Of a stretch of 64,000 nucleotides of DNA, positions 34,035-45,256 are shown one piece after another. The notes beneath the pieces were generated by a model. The model saw only the letters and a list, made by a program, of their open reading frames with translations. It was not told where the DNA came from and did not search any database. Position 1 is the first letter of the stretch. Each line of letters opens with the position of its first letter. The stretch is from Karstenula rhodostoma CBS 690.94 (taxonomy: Eukaryota > Ascomycota > Dothideomycetes > Pleosporales > Didymosphaeriaceae). Where the stretch lies: NCBI GenBank assembly GCA_010093485.1, contig MU001494.1, positions 2,201,937 to 2,265,936 of the forward strand, given 5' to 3'. A program made the translations under genes and the position numbers.

Positions 34035-35244
34035 TCACATGACAACGCACCTGCACAACCCCCCTCTCTCCTTCTCCTTCCCCTCCTGATCACCCCCCTG
34101 GCCCTCCCCAACCATCCTCCGCTGCTCAGCAAGCTCCTGCACCCCCATCACATTCGCAAACGGGCCCTCGTCCGCCATCCCCCTCTTCCGCTCCATCTCG
34201 TCCCTGCCCGGCGTGGAAAACGTGCTCTCCACGCTCCTCGCCGACCCATGGCGCGGCGGCTGCGGCGTAGTCGACGGAGACGGAGACGGCGCATCCGGCC
34301 CACCACGCCGCGGCTGCTTCTTCCACGGCGAGGGAATCTCCCCGCGCGGACTGCCAGGGAGCGGTGTGATGTCGTCGGGCTCGTGCTCGTAGTACGTCTT
34401 TCCGTGCTCGAAGTAGTCGCTGTTCTCACGGCGAGCAGCCGGTCTCGTGGGGTCGATGGCCACGGCCGCTTCGGGTGGGTGTGCCTGACTCCGACTCTGA
34501 ACTTGACTCTGACTCTGACTCTGACTCTGCAGCGCAAACGGGTCTTCAGTCGGAAACAGCGTGAACTCGCGCAGACGCTCTCGCTCCTCCTCTGGCACGG
34601 GTCGGGGCGCATGCATCGCTAGCCCGGCAGCGGCAGCGACGACGTGCGCGCTCGGGGCCGCAGGGCTGGAAGACAGCAGCGAGCGGTGCTGGCGCGGGGC
34701 GCCCAGCTTCGAGGGGGAAATGCGGCCTGCGTTTCTGCGCTGGAGGTTGCGGGCTGTGCTGCGTCCAGCGGCTGGGACGGGGATCCGCGAGGGTCTTGTG
34801 CGTCTCCGGGCGCGAGGCGAGTTCACGGAGCGCGCGCGAGACACGTGGCCTTGGGCGCCATGCTCGGCTTGGTCTTGCGGTGGGCCGTTAGCTTCGCGTC
34901 ATTTGTAGCGGACATGTGCATTTGGAAGTGTTGTGCGTTCGATGGGGGTTGTCTGCGCAACTGCCTAATCGGGTCTATAGATGGCGGGGTACGTTCGGTC
35001 TGGTCTTGGACTTACCACCTGACACCGACCTTTGCTCGTCTGCACTTGTACGCCGACGGGCTCTTAGGGACTGCGTGTGTGCGTGATGGCGGGGCGTCGA
35101 GTGTGTGGCGTAGCCGCGTGAGAGGGCTTCGGAGAGGGAGTCCGGCGAGGGAGTCACGCGCCGGATGGTAGAGCTCATGCTGTATGAGCTTACGGGGCGG
35201 GCTGGCGAGTGCGAGCTCGTGTGGGGTCGGATATGGGTCGTCAT
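34035..35244 (-). CDS. CaaX-terminated disordered protein (CVVM), 355 aa
   Basis: Two exons, 35244-35016 and 34873-34035, joined by a 142-nt intron (GTAAGT donor, GCTAAC branch, GCAAG acceptor). The frame is kept across the join, and the flanking protein is of one composition (Arg/Ser/Pro-rich). It contains a QSQSQSQSQ tract coded by a GACTCT microsatellite, then SDYFEHGKTYYEHEPDDITPLPGSP, an Arg-rich patch and a helical MADEGPFANVMGVQELAEQRRM segment. The last codons, checked base by base, give GGLCRCVVM followed by TGA. CVVM is a textbook CaaX box with terminal Met, predicting farnesylation, and the extra Cys two residues upstream could be palmitoylated. It would thus be anchored to the cytoplasmic face of a membrane. 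No family recognised. The intron model is less sure than the C-terminus. Confidence 0.65.
34505..34528. repeat. (GACTCT)4 coding microsatellite
   Basis: Four exact hexamer copies within the CaaX gene at 34035-35244, encoding alternating Gln-Ser on the minus strand. Related imperfect copies flank it. Confidence 0.9.
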
Positions 35245-35694
35245 TGCTTGGCTACTCCGGCTTGTTGCGGAGAGGCGGGTACGGATACTGTCTTTGGTCA
35301 GGTCTGCATTGATAGTGCACGATTCGCGGGTATCAAGAGCTCGTAGTGGGGTGGGAGAAGATGTCGAAGGGCGCAGAAGCTGAGTGAGTTCAGGTGAAGA
35401 CGGAGCGCTCCAGTGTCTGGCTCGTTGCTATGACAGTCAATTTTGTCAACCTCACGCCGGAAAGCTGCATGCACGGGCGTTAACATAGCAACAGCGATAA
35501 CCGTGTGAGATGACTTGATCAAAGCTGAAGGTGTATAAACCGGCATTGTTCGATGCGTAAGTATGGTCTCGAACAAGTATCAACACTCAAATCAAATTTG
35601 TTTTGTGTTTATAGCACAATATCCAAGCAACTTCAGTGTCAAATCCTATACCCGACGATGACAGCTACACTCGCCATAGGCAGTTTCCTAGCTA
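35245..35694. other. Intergenic
   Basis: 450 bp with nothing recognised. Confidence 0.55.
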
Positions 35695-36081
35695 TCACCT
35701 CTGACGACTCCACTCGACCTGACCTCCGTTGAACCCATCATTCCAGCCCATAACTCGATCCTCGGCTCTTCGGCGGGTGGTCTCATCTGCAGAATTGTAT
35801 CCAGATATGTACCCTTGAGTATTGTCATAAGATCGGTTAGGTTGCCTCTCACCATGGCTTCGTTGGCGGTCGTGTTGAGCTGGCGCGCTGACCGGAACGT
35901 ACATAGGAACGTGATGAGGCTCTTTCCGCCTGCGAGGGTTGAGCAACTTCAATAGGCACATTGCTAATGTTGTCTTTTTGGATAGTGTTGGTGAGCAGAG
36001 GCTGCTCCGAGCGACAAGGAATATAACTAGGAGCAAGAGAGGGCCACGCTGAGGATTGAAAGGCTGGTATTCACTTTTCAT
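35695..36081 (-). CDS. Small orphan protein, 128 aa (or 88 aa)
   Basis: The ORF starts at an ATG at 36081. A hydrophobic stretch (PLLLLVIFLVARSSLCS, about residues 14-30) could be a signal peptide or anchor. An alternative start at 35961 would give an 88-residue protein beginning MCLLKLLNPRRRK, where Cys2 beside basic residues would suit palmitoylation. The remainder is hydrophilic and Arg/Asn/Tyr-rich with a tail WNDGFNGGQVEWSRQR. It lies within the run of small CaaX genes but has no CaaX box. I recognise no family, and both starts are possible. Confidence 0.4.
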   Translation of the reverse strand: MKSEYQPFNPQRGPLLLLVIFLVARSSLCSPTLSKKTTLAMCLLKLLNPRRRKEPHHVPMYVPVSAPAQHDRQRSHGERQPNRSYDNTQGYISGYNSADETTRRRAEDRVMGWNDGFNGGQVEWSRQR

Positions 36082-37437
36082 GATGCGGTATCAACAGGCG
36101 TGGCTGTGACGTTTGGTCGCTGGTTTGCTGGAGCTTTCGTGGTGATTGTTGGTCAACTTTCTAACCTATGGTAGATGAAAGTCGACAAACGTCAGCATGG
36201 TCGGCGTCACCAGCAGGTATGTGAGTCCGTGTTAAATCAAGCGCAATTTGCAAGTAAAGGGTACTGTCCGACCTTATTAGGCACTTGAATTGTTATAAGC
36301 CCCTACCAATGACGTGTCGACAACTGCAAGTGCACTGCGCACTCCAACGAGAACTAACTGCTGACTGTGTCGCTGTATATGGCTTGAGGTAACATACCGT
36401 GTCACCGCCATAGAAGTTGCTGCTGCAGCGAATTGTGAACTTGCGATACGAGTTTCTGGATTGATAAGTACAATTATCTTATGAGTATGATGAAGGAGAT
36501 ATGCTGTTGAATCTATCTGGAGGCAAAGAAAAAAAGTTGAACCTATTTGGAAACAAAATTTACCTCATCTTGGAAGGCACTACCCGAAGGTGCGGAACGT
36601 CTCCGTGCTGCCTGAACAGTGACCGGCTGGTAAGTAGCATTCTGCAATACGATTGTCCAACACAAATCAATGACACGGTCAAGTAAATTCAGGTTCGAGA
36701 GTTGATTCGTCGTGGGAGTCTTTAATGCTTTCTTCGTGCAACAGTCCACCCTCTCGTAGAACACTCCAACACAACCTTAAGTCTTGCCATATCACACTAG
36801 ACAATCGTTGTTCGGGCACACACATTCTTCATTACAGTAGCCGCGGTTGCTCAGTTATTCCAATCGCGGTGCCGTAAACACATTACCATGCAGTGTCGCC
36901 CCTATCATGAGCAAGGTTGCGTTCATTTTGATCAACTGCCGAACAGACACAAAGAGACGCGAGGAGTCAGAAAAGGGGACCATCTTCTATCTTAATATGG
37001 CACGCGGGTAGAAGGACTACACCACGTTCTGAGTATCTTGTTTCTAAACGTTCGATATACAGTAATATCAATGATGCAGCCTTCGTCACAGTGAAGAGCA
37101 TTAAGGTCCGTCGATCGACCACCGCTTCCGCAAGGACCGCTCTCAAGGCGACAATTTTCCCCTTACCGTGGCAGCGGGCCCGTCGATCCCGCGCTGCGGA
37201 TCGATCCACTTCTACAGCTCCCAAATCTCCACAACTTGAAACCTTATATATAACCGAACACCATCCATGAATCATGGACCGAACGTTCCTCGACTTCGAT
37301 ATATAACACGCTATCGATATTAGTGTGTTCGTCTCATGCAGGCGTTCTCAACAATCCAGCCACACTAGTCATGCAACGCTAGTGGAAAGCCACTACTGCA
37401 GGTACCGAAACTGCCGGTCAAGCGTCCAGAACGGGCT
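36082..37437. other. Intergenic, no supported gene
   Basis: 1.36 kb, somewhat AT-richer than the neighbours (for example 36480-36560). The 102-codon minus ORF at 36967-37275 has no supporting feature. Confidence 0.5.
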
Positions 37438-37728
37438 TTACATGAGGATGCAGCAGCCGACCTCCTTTTCCTTTTCCCCCGTCCGCCTCTGCAACTTCTT
37501 CGGGCCGATGTACTGCGGCTGGACTGGCGGGGTTTGAGGCACGGCACGCAGCTTTGCACGGAGGTTGACCGTCTGACGGGCTTGCAGCGCCATCATGTCC
37601 GCTCTGAACTGCGCTTCCCGCTGGGAGACGCGTTCCTGCGGGAAGAGCGAGTACGTTGGGTGCGCGTGCGGACGGGGACGCGAGAAGTTTGGAGGCGCAT
37701 GTGCGTCTGGGTTGGGGTTGTGGGGCAT
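37438..37728 (-). CDS. Small CaaX-terminated protein (CILM), 96 aa
   Basis: The first ATG of the frame is at 37728 (MPHNPNPDAHAPPNFSRP). The N-terminal third is Pro/His-rich. The middle is a predicted amphipathic helix (QREAQFRADMMALQARQTVNLRAKL). A polybasic/charged stretch (KKLQRRTGEKEKEVG) leads into CCILM followed by TAA. CILM is a CaaX box predicted to be farnesylated, with a second Cys directly upstream for possible palmitoylation. Helix, polybasic patch and lipid site together look like a peripheral membrane protein. No family recognised. Confidence 0.6.
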   Translation of the reverse strand: MPHNPNPDAHAPPNFSRPRPHAHPTYSLFPQERVSQREAQFRADMMALQARQTVNLRAKLRAVPQTPPVQPQYIGPKKLQRRTGEKEKEVGCCILM

Positions 37729-37899
37729 ATCTTTTTTGCTCAACTGTCTAATGGGGCCATGGGGGTTGCTGGGGGGCTTTTATGTATATGATTGGATGCA
37801 TTGTGGGAGTATCATCTGTTGTACAGTGGGATTGGAGTCATACATTCTTTCTGCAACAATGCGAAGGCAACTAGTTACTGAACAAAGCCTTTGTAGACT

Positions 37900-38100
37900 T
37901 CACATGACTGCACACCTGAGTCTTTCACGCTCCTCGTCTCTGTATTCGGATCTTGTCCGTACATAGGGGCGTATAACCTGCGGCCGCGCTGGTAGCATTT
38001 CCCGGGCACCAGGGCGAGCGTCGCCATGCTCCCAACTGCCTCCATAGTCATCGCGATGCTCAGTGGCTTTAGGATGTGATTTCTTGTCCGAGGAAGACAT
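37900..38100 (-). CDS. Very small CaaX-terminated protein (CAVM), 66 aa
   Basis: The ATG at 38100 (MSSSDKKSHPKATEH) is preferred over an in-frame upstream ATG that would add 53 residues of poorer composition. The product is highly charged (EYRDEERERLR) and ends CAVM before TGA. CAVM fits the CaaX rule with Met at X, so farnesylation is predicted. Length is close to, but longer than, fungal lipopeptide pheromone precursors, and no repeated pheromone core is visible. It is a neighbour of two other CaaX genes within 1.4 kb on the same strand. Function unknown. Confidence 0.55.
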   Translation of the reverse strand: MSSSDKKSHPKATEHRDDYGGSWEHGDARPGAREMLPARPQVIRPYVRTRSEYRDEERERLRCAVM

Positions 38101-38365
38101 GTCGGTAGATAAGCGTATGTGGAGAGTTCGAGGGCGGAGTCGATGCTTAACAAATATGGTCGTGCAGTTCGAAGGGAAATATCGGTAATCTGAATTTACA
38201 CAATGCAGCGAGAACGTAGCAGATATAAATAGCAGGCGTTTGTTCGCAGTCACCTTCAATCTTCACGCAACAGTCACCGCACACAAAAACCTGTGACTCG
38301 CATGTGAACAAGAAGTACACCACTACTCACGAACCCCCAACTCAACTCTTGAATACATCCCCAAC

Positions 38366-38773
38366 TCACATGACGCAACACCGCCCCGATTTCTTCCCCT
38401 CTACAGAATAGGGACTAAACCCGCTCTTAAGCTGCTGCTCGTACCTGCCCGCTTTCACCCTCTGCACCTCGATTATCGGCAACCGTCGCTCCCACGGACT
38501 ACCAGACGCGGATTCTGCGTCCTCTGCCACCGTAGCCAACCGAACGTGGGAATTTTTGTGTTCCTGGGCGACAGCCTCTCTCCCGTGTCGCGGCCGCTTT
38601 GCGTATGCGGGTTCCGGGTTCTGCATCGTTGGGGAAGGTATCTCAGGCAACGGCTTATTCAAATATCCATTGTCTGCATCTGCCATTCTTACAAAACCTT
38701 TGAGATCTTTTTTCCCGTCACCGGTGTAGCGGCCTGGCTCCTCAGGGATGGTAGTTAGGGGACCGATGGGCAT
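38366..38773 (-). CDS. Small CaaX-terminated protein (CCVM), 135 aa
   Basis: The first ATG of the frame is at 38773, in a good context (CCAAA before ATG). The product is hydrophilic with no membrane segment. Notable parts are MPIGPLTTIPEEPGRY, NKPLPEIPSP (a possible SH3-type Pro motif) and a basic YAKRPRHGRE. The tail is YSVEGKKSGRCCVM before TGA. CCVM satisfies the CaaX pattern (Cys, Cys, Val, Met), predicting farnesylation next to another Cys, with basic residues just before. No family recognised. This is the upstream-most member of the CaaX run. Confidence 0.62.
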   Translation of the reverse strand: MPIGPLTTIPEEPGRYTGDGKKDLKGFVRMADADNGYLNKPLPEIPSPTMQNPEPAYAKRPRHGREAVAQEHKNSHVRLATVAEDAESASGSPWERRLPIIEVQRVKAGRYEQQLKSGFSPYSVEGKKSGRCCVM

Positions 38774-39854
38774 TTTGGAGGAGAGAGGGTTATATGCACG
38801 GTATTTTTGACAAAGGGGCGATGTTATGCATGGCCATGGCAATGGCAATGCGGCTTTGTTTTGGGAATAATAGAATCAGACAATGAATGGGACGTTGGCA
38901 GAGGCGAGACAATACGCTGTTTGGGATTGCTTGTTGTCTGAGGTTCATGCCATGGTTGACTCAAGAGAGGGAAATGGGGTGCGGACTGACCAGCATCGTT
39001 CGCGCCCAGTGGCTGAGATGTGGGTTTGATTCGTTTGGATTAGTATCCGAGTGAAGTACGCACAATGGAGTTGACACTGTTTGACTTACTTTGTTACTTG
39101 TTACTAAAATGGAAGTCCCAGATCAACTCTCTTCAGTGTGTTGAGTTTACACAGACATTCAACCATAGAAGATGGAAAAGTAACCTGAATTTTCAACTTG
39201 ACGTAAGATTCCCACGATCATCAGTCCAGAGCCACAGGGTGGAATGATGTATCCAACCACGAACGTGCAGTGCAAATGAGCATCATCAACTGTTCTAGAA
39301 CCAGGGCATGCGCCAAAGATTCCACCACGAGGACTTGTATTACAAACCACATGCGCACAAGTGAAGTGGGCCGAAGGGGTGTGCACATGGCGCGAGGAGG
39401 CGGTTTCAAGGGGCGTACACAGCGCCTCGGTTCATCCTGTGGAGTGATGCAGTGGAGCGCCACAGAAGATCTAGTCCCCGCTCGTGTTCATTCCTCCTGT
39501 CTACGACATCAAGTACAGTTACAGTAGATTCCAAATTCCCGCTAGCTTAATGAGGCGGTTCTCAAACCACTCCAGCCCAGGAGCACACAAAGACGCTGTA
39601 TCCAATGCCGTAACACCATAAAACCCTCTATTATACACCCACCCAGTATGCATCGCACCATAGTAAATCAAGCCAGTAAGCATTGAATGCGGTGTAGGTT
39701 TGTCGGAGGCCGGTAGATTCGGGAAAGAAGTCGCAAAAAGGTAAGGTCGCAACAGCAAAAAATGTTATATCCAGAACAAAACGCCAATACGATGCAGCCA
39801 ACGCCAATGAAAGAACTGAGAACAAATCCGGGTATCACAGCTGTGTTTCTTTTT
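38774..39854. other. Intergenic, no supported gene
   Basis: 1.08 kb between two minus-strand genes. The right part should be the 3' UTR of the GT34 gene. ORFs here are short and unconvincing. Confidence 0.55.
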
Positions 39855-41137
39855 TCACCAGCCCTCATCCTTCTGGTTCTTCCCCTCTTCATTTGCCAGG
39901 GCCTGCTTTTCTTCGTCCGTCAGCTCGATCATCTCAGCACCTTGCAATCGATAGTTGCCCTTAGCATTGACTATGTGATCCCCGCCGGAGTTATGATAGA
40001 GCTGATGCAGTCTCGGTACAAAGTACTGCATGACCTGGTCGCTGAGCGCCTTGGAGACGAGGCCCTTGTTCACCCAGTAGTGGCGCACAAAGGTTCCTTT
40101 GCAGCCACCGCGATTCTCGGCTTCCGGCGCGCCATTCGCCTCTACGCAGGGCAATACTTTGACGTCTTCGGGACGGTCGAACTCGTAGCGGATGTAGTTG
40201 CCGAACGCGGCCTGCTCGTGGAACATCTCGAGCTTCCACTTGGCGCAGCCCTGGTAGCGTCCTTCGTCAGGACACTCGGCCCACAGTTTGAACATTTCTT
40301 GCGTGCGCGGGCTCTGTTGTGCGATGACGAAGCCGGTGTTGAGGTAGCGGTTCCCTCGTGAATCGTAGTTCTGCGGCTCGTCGGGGTCGAGCGACATCAT
40401 GACGAGGGTCTCCTTGGTCAGCTTCCAGTAGTTGAAAAGCCACTCGAGCGGGAGGTGCGGGAAGTGGAGCACGACGTCCGAGTCCATGAAAAGGATGTAG
40501 TCGTGGGTCTTGAGCGCCTCCTTCATCACAGGCACCTTGACCCAGGTGCCCCAACGGTCCTCGTAGTCGGGAGCGCGGATGAACTTGTAGTCGTAACCGT
40601 GGATCATGGCATAGGTATAGTGGCTCAGCATGCCGGCCGACAGGGCTCGAACGCCTTCGCCACCCTTCCACACAAGCTCCTCGTCCATGAGCTGGCCCGG
40701 CTTATCCAAAGGCCGGCTATCAATGTCCAAAACCAAGACCTTCTTCCCCAACTTTTGCTTGAAGCGCGGTTCGCCGTGGAGGCGGTATACCTGTCCTTCG
40801 TCGTCGGTAAAGTTTGCGGCGGCGACGGGGTGTAATATCGGCTCGTAAAGGGCTTTGATCACGGCAGCCATCGACCTATCGCCGTCGGGGATGGAGACAT
40901 TGTGCTGGTACGGGTATCTGGTAGCGCACTTAGATTCCGAGCTTTTCCGGGTGTAGAGGTGTGCGAGACGTACTGCGAGCCCTTGTAGGAAGGCATCGCA
41001 CTCGGTTCAAGTGCGATGTAGACGAAGGCGCACAGCATGGGGATCAAGGCGATCAGCAGGATGCGTCGCCATCGTGCGTGAGGCCCGGAGGCCATGTTGG
41101 CTAGCGAGGTGTAGGCATGGCTGGTGTTCGCGGACAT
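39855..41137 (-). CDS. GT34 glycosyltransferase (Mnn10/Gma12-like)
   Basis: Type II Golgi membrane enzyme that transfers galactose or alpha-1,6-mannose to glycans. Two exons, 41137-40974 and 40917-39855, with a 56-nt intron (GTACGT, TACCAG), give 408 residues. A short cytoplasmic tail and a membrane anchor (ILLIALIPMLCAFVYIAL) are followed by a stem. The catalytic domain contains GKKVLVLDIDSR, MIHGYDYKFIR, WVKVPVMKEAL, the nucleotide-sugar/metal DxD motif in YILFMDSDVVL (about residues 200-202), YLNTGFVIAQ and FVRHYWVNKG near the end. All are typical of GT34. Yeast Mnn10/Mnn11 work in N-glycan outer chains and fission-yeast Gma12 adds galactose. The precise donor is not decidable here. Confidence 0.93.
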
Positions 41138-41834
41138 GGCATGCGTAAAGGAATGACGGCGCGGGTTTCGAGGGCTAGGTAGCGGTTCCTAGGGACGGAG
41201 GAGGTTGACTTCTGTGACGTTCGGCCAGATGTGAAGGTGGCGTGGTCAACGCGCCGGCAGCAAGGCAGGAGCTGCGGACGAAGGCGGAACACGCAATCGA
41301 AATCCAAGGACAAAATAGGTAGCGGCAGAAGAGAAACAGCACAAGAAGAGAATGAGCCAGGTGTAGGTGCTGGAGATATGGCGAGGCCGCGTCGGCAGGC
41401 TCAGCTAAGCTCACGGGCGATCCCTCGACGCGCCTCGGGGACTAGCCTTGAGCCACAGCCGCACTGCCCAACGGTATTTGCATTCCGACGACCCCTTGCG
41501 GTGAATCGCATACCGCATCAGAAAGCCTTGCGCAACATGGGGAGATTGGTGATGGACACTCTTTGATTGTGCGAGCCAGAGTCACAACACGGGTCAATCG
41601 CCCTGCACATGCCATTTGCGGCAGTTGCATCTCACCTTTAAGCGAGCGATCCTGCGCCACCGAATCCTCCGTCCTCGTCCCGTTGCTTGAGAGCAGGGTT
41701 GTCTTCACTTCACCTGCGGACATGCCAGGCAACCCACTGCCGTGAAGCCCAAATGCCGTGCGTTGTCATGGCTGTATCTCCGCAGGAGGCGCAATATGTT
41801 TTCCCCACCCCTGGTAGTAAACCGCGAGCCGTCC
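41138..41834. other. Intergenic
   Basis: 697 bp between the 3' end of a regulator gene and the start of the GT34 gene. No gene seen. Confidence 0.6.
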
Positions 41835-44131
41835 TCACAGCAGGCGCAATAGTTCGTAGTCCTTCGCTATCCCCGGACTCTCTCGCGCGCAGCTTTCGAT
41901 CAATCCCATCATGACGCGCACCCACTCCTCCCATCCTTCAGGCAGTGTTGCTCGCAAGTAAGCATTTGGCGATCGCGCCACTGCGGTAAAGAGCAGAATC
42001 TGTCCAAAACACTGCGAACACCAGCCGAACTTGATTGGCAAGGCAGCTTTCATTTGAACGCATAAACCCATTGTGGCTGGCCAGTACATCGCACCTTCCA
42101 GTCCTTTTCGGACCTCGTCGTACTCGCTACGGTTGGTGTATTCTGGCGCATGCAGAGCCTTGTACAAGAAAGGCCGTCCGATGTGGAATTTGGCGACGCG
42201 GTACCGACTACGTAGCATGGCTTTCGCAATGACATGCGCGGGGCTGGGAGAATCGTCGACATTCTCATTGTCGGCAAACTGTAGCGATGGCGGCAAGTTC
42301 GAGCGCCACTGTTCAAGTTGATGATGCATCTCAACTGTCAGATTCGTACTAGGATATCCTTCTCTCTCCGCAAATGTGTATAGATTATGTCTAGACGTTC
42401 ATTAGCAACTGCAGCTTTTCCACAGCTTCATATACATGCCTAACGCGGGTGAGTATGATGCGATGAGCAGCCTGTGCAAGGAAGTGGAAGTTGAAGAAGG
42501 AATCTTCCTCATCAGAAAGCAGTCCGCTGATGGATGTCTTGGGCCGAGGATACGATGTAAACTTGGGAATCGGTATATCTGCTTCGTAGTCCAGTAGACC
42601 GCTCAAAGGGAGACTGAGCTCTTGGGTGATGATGGTTTCGTACATGAGCGTATTCCAGAACAATCTTGAAAGCATGTCACCTTCCCAGCCATCAAAGTCA
42701 ATCGATTCCTCCCGCGACAGCACGCTTATGCAACACAGAGCTGCGCGATTGATCGTCGTCCATGAGTCAATCGGGCGTAGGGTCTGGGCGTAGTACAGTG
42801 TACAAAGCATATAAAACTGGCCAATCGGCAAGCCATTCTGGTTCATGAGAAATCCAATCCGTTGTCGGGCTTCGTTGAAGAACTTCAGACCTGGCGGATC
42901 GTCGATCACCACTTCATACCACTCGGGTCGGACGAAGCCGGGCGTAAGTGAGGGCGTGCGCGAGGGCAGGGCAAAGTCTCCTTCTTCGTAGGCTGTGACC
43001 GCCAAACATCCAAGCGCGAGAACTATCAGCACGAGGCACGTGTCAACATCGTATCCGAAATTGCTCTCCAGCGCGCCATTGAGCGTGGTGGAGAAAAACT
43101 GGAATCTATCAAGAACAGGAGTGTTGCGGTGGAAGACCGCAAAATACGCATCGGCTAGGCCTTTGATGACCGATGATGGGAGTCTTGTTAGCCAGAAGTT
43201 GCTACTGTATTCTGCTGGAATGTCGATATGGATAGGTAGCGGTGGTCTATGAGTCTCGATGTTTACGATATAATCCCGGGGCAGTGCCTTACGAGCCGCC
43301 AGAAATTCCGGTGGGAGCAGCTCCGCAACAGCGGGCCACAAAGCCACTCCATGCTGGCTGAAAGACAACTTGGTCGCACCATGTGCTTCAATGGCAGCGT
43401 TCGAGGCTTTCCCAGGTGTTTCGGTGGTGATTGGGGATGCGATGTCCAGTGGTCCCCGTTCATGGTGCGGTAATGGGTACGATAGAATATGTGATCCAGG
43501 GCTTGGCTGAGAGTTGGTGAATGGTGACCTGTAATCTTGTGGAGCAGGAGGCGGCGGCGGCGGCGACGGTACAGCCTTACTGGAGTTAATGGCTGCAGTG
43601 AGATCTTCAACTTTCGCCTCAAGCCGCCTTATGGCATTGATGGCAACTGTCATTGACTGGTCCTTCCTGTGGCCAACGTTAGCATGCTAGATCATGTCTA
43701 ATCCTGGCCGCAATCCGAGTTCATTGCCTTTAATCCGTGGATGGGTAGCCGCCAAGTACACATATCCACAGCTTAGTTTTAGTGTAACATACTTGGTAGG
43801 CCGAGGTGTCTGGTATACGCATTGGATGTTCATGGCCTTGCAGTATCCACATTTTGGGCGATCTTCGTCGCATCGTGATTTCCGTGCTCTACAGATGTCG
43901 CAAGCCTGATCTTGTCAGCTGACTATTGTTGTGCGCAGGTCTGTACATGGCTCGTCTTGGCTGGAGTTGTCCTGCAGGGTTCACGCCTACCAAAGTGGCC
44001 ATAAACGTGCGCGGTTTCTTCGAGGTGGAACCATCTCCGTCATCTTCGCCATGGCTCGACTCAGCACGCTGTGCGCCTGCAGGCGAGTGAAGACTGAATG
44101 GGGCAGACGCGTCGATTGATCGCTTGGTCAT
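41835..44131 (-). CDS. Zn2Cys6 transcription factor, four exons
   Basis: Exons 44131-43991, 43905-43793, 43666-42440 and 42390-41835 give 678 residues. The zinc cluster is at the start of exon 2: TLACDICRARKSRCDEDRPKC then GYCKAMNIQC, C-x2-C-x6-C-x6-C-x2-C-x6-C (Cys49-Cys76). A short coiled-coil-like linker (AINAIRRLEAKVEDLTAAI) suits dimerisation. A Pro-rich hinge and the Fungal_trans domain follow (FWLTRLPSSVIKGLADAYFAVFHRNTPVLD, FLMNQNGLPIGQFYMLCTLYY, RLFWNTLMYETIITQEL). The last intron is best read as GC-AG (AG|GCATGT), giving RVRHNLYTFAEREGYPS...HHQLEQWRSNLPPSLQF, which fits the family. Regulated genes unknown. The neighbour on the same strand is the GT34 gene, with no evident functional link. 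Confidence 0.9.
42391..42439 (-). other. Inferred GC-AG intron (49 nt)
   Basis: Donor GTTAG|GCATGT, branch TGCTAAT, acceptor GTCTAG on the minus strand. The GT donors nearby (GTTAGG, GTATAT) leave exon 4 out of frame, with a stop immediately. Confidence 0.65.
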
Positions 44132-45256
44132 GAAATAGTAATGTATTAACGGACACAGGCAGGTTGTAATAAGGCTGCCGTGAGCGATGACTGGCTGGGG
44201 TTGGGTTCGATGTTGAGGCTCGCCGGCTTCGGGAAGGAAAGCGCAAACGGCGTGCTAGGCGATTTCGGGAATGGCTTCGTCTTGAACCTCACAGCATTTT
44301 TACCACATTCATCACTCTGTTGTGAACACTGAAGATTTGACTGGTATACCGAATGCCCTCGACTCCCCAAGGGGGAGATTGAATTAACTAGATCGGCCTC
44401 ACTTGGCATGCAAGCCGAAAGCCGAAACATTTCCGATACCATCGAAATCGACTTGCACACTCAAATAACACCGTGAAGCGCTTCTGGTAACAACTGCTTC
44501 GTAGCCCATACTGTGCTAAGTTTGAATGCAGATGCTGCAAGCCAATCCAGGCACCCAACTGTACATATCATGATGTCTGAGGAGCAACCACTGACGAAGG
44601 AAGATAACACGTCTGTGGATTGTGAAGATGCTTCAAACATCCATGACCGAGTTTTCCATCAAAGAAGGAAGGCCTGGAACACACGAACACGTCAGTCCCA
44701 AGAAAGGTTTGGAATGTAATTTTTCGAAGAACAAAGGTGGGGTGGTGGTCCTGCTCCTAGGACGATGCGGGGAAACCGGCAGTTGGACGACCAGTTTTCT
44801 AGTGAAGACCTATGATGCACAGATATCAATGCCCTCGGACCTGACGAGAGATTCTTGGCTGGATTCCTCGGAACGTCGATTCCTCGGAGACTCGATTTTC
44901 TCTGAATCTCGACGCCTCACCTAAGACGCGATGACCTCAGCTGAGATAGTCCGGTTCACCTATTGCGTAATAGCGCTCAGCGGTGTATTCCAGAATTGAA
45001 CGTAATGTGTGTTAAGCACGAGACCAATGTGAGGCTAAAGGGTGTCGTTGAGGCCACTAGTGGGTATGTCTGGCTTGAGATGGTGTCCGGAAGAAACGTG
45101 GAAAGGGAGCTGGATAGGGTAGAAGTAAGGCAGTGTTCACAACGAAAGTTCCATGCAGTTGTAAGAAGACACAGAAGAAGAAAGAGAATAGCGGGTATAT
45201 AGCATACCTCTTATTCATGGCTTGGTTCATTGACATACTGGGAGAGAATAGCTCTC

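Noticed and set aside
38223..38231. TATAAATAG box on the plus strand
   Set aside because: No plus-strand gene follows, and the adjacent genes are on the minus strand, so it is probably chance.
37900..38773. CaaX genes as mating-pheromone (a-factor-like) precursors
   Set aside because: The CaaX endings fit, but the proteins are longer than usual ascomycete precursors, share no mature peptide core, and no receptor or mating-type gene is in the window. Kept only as an alternative.
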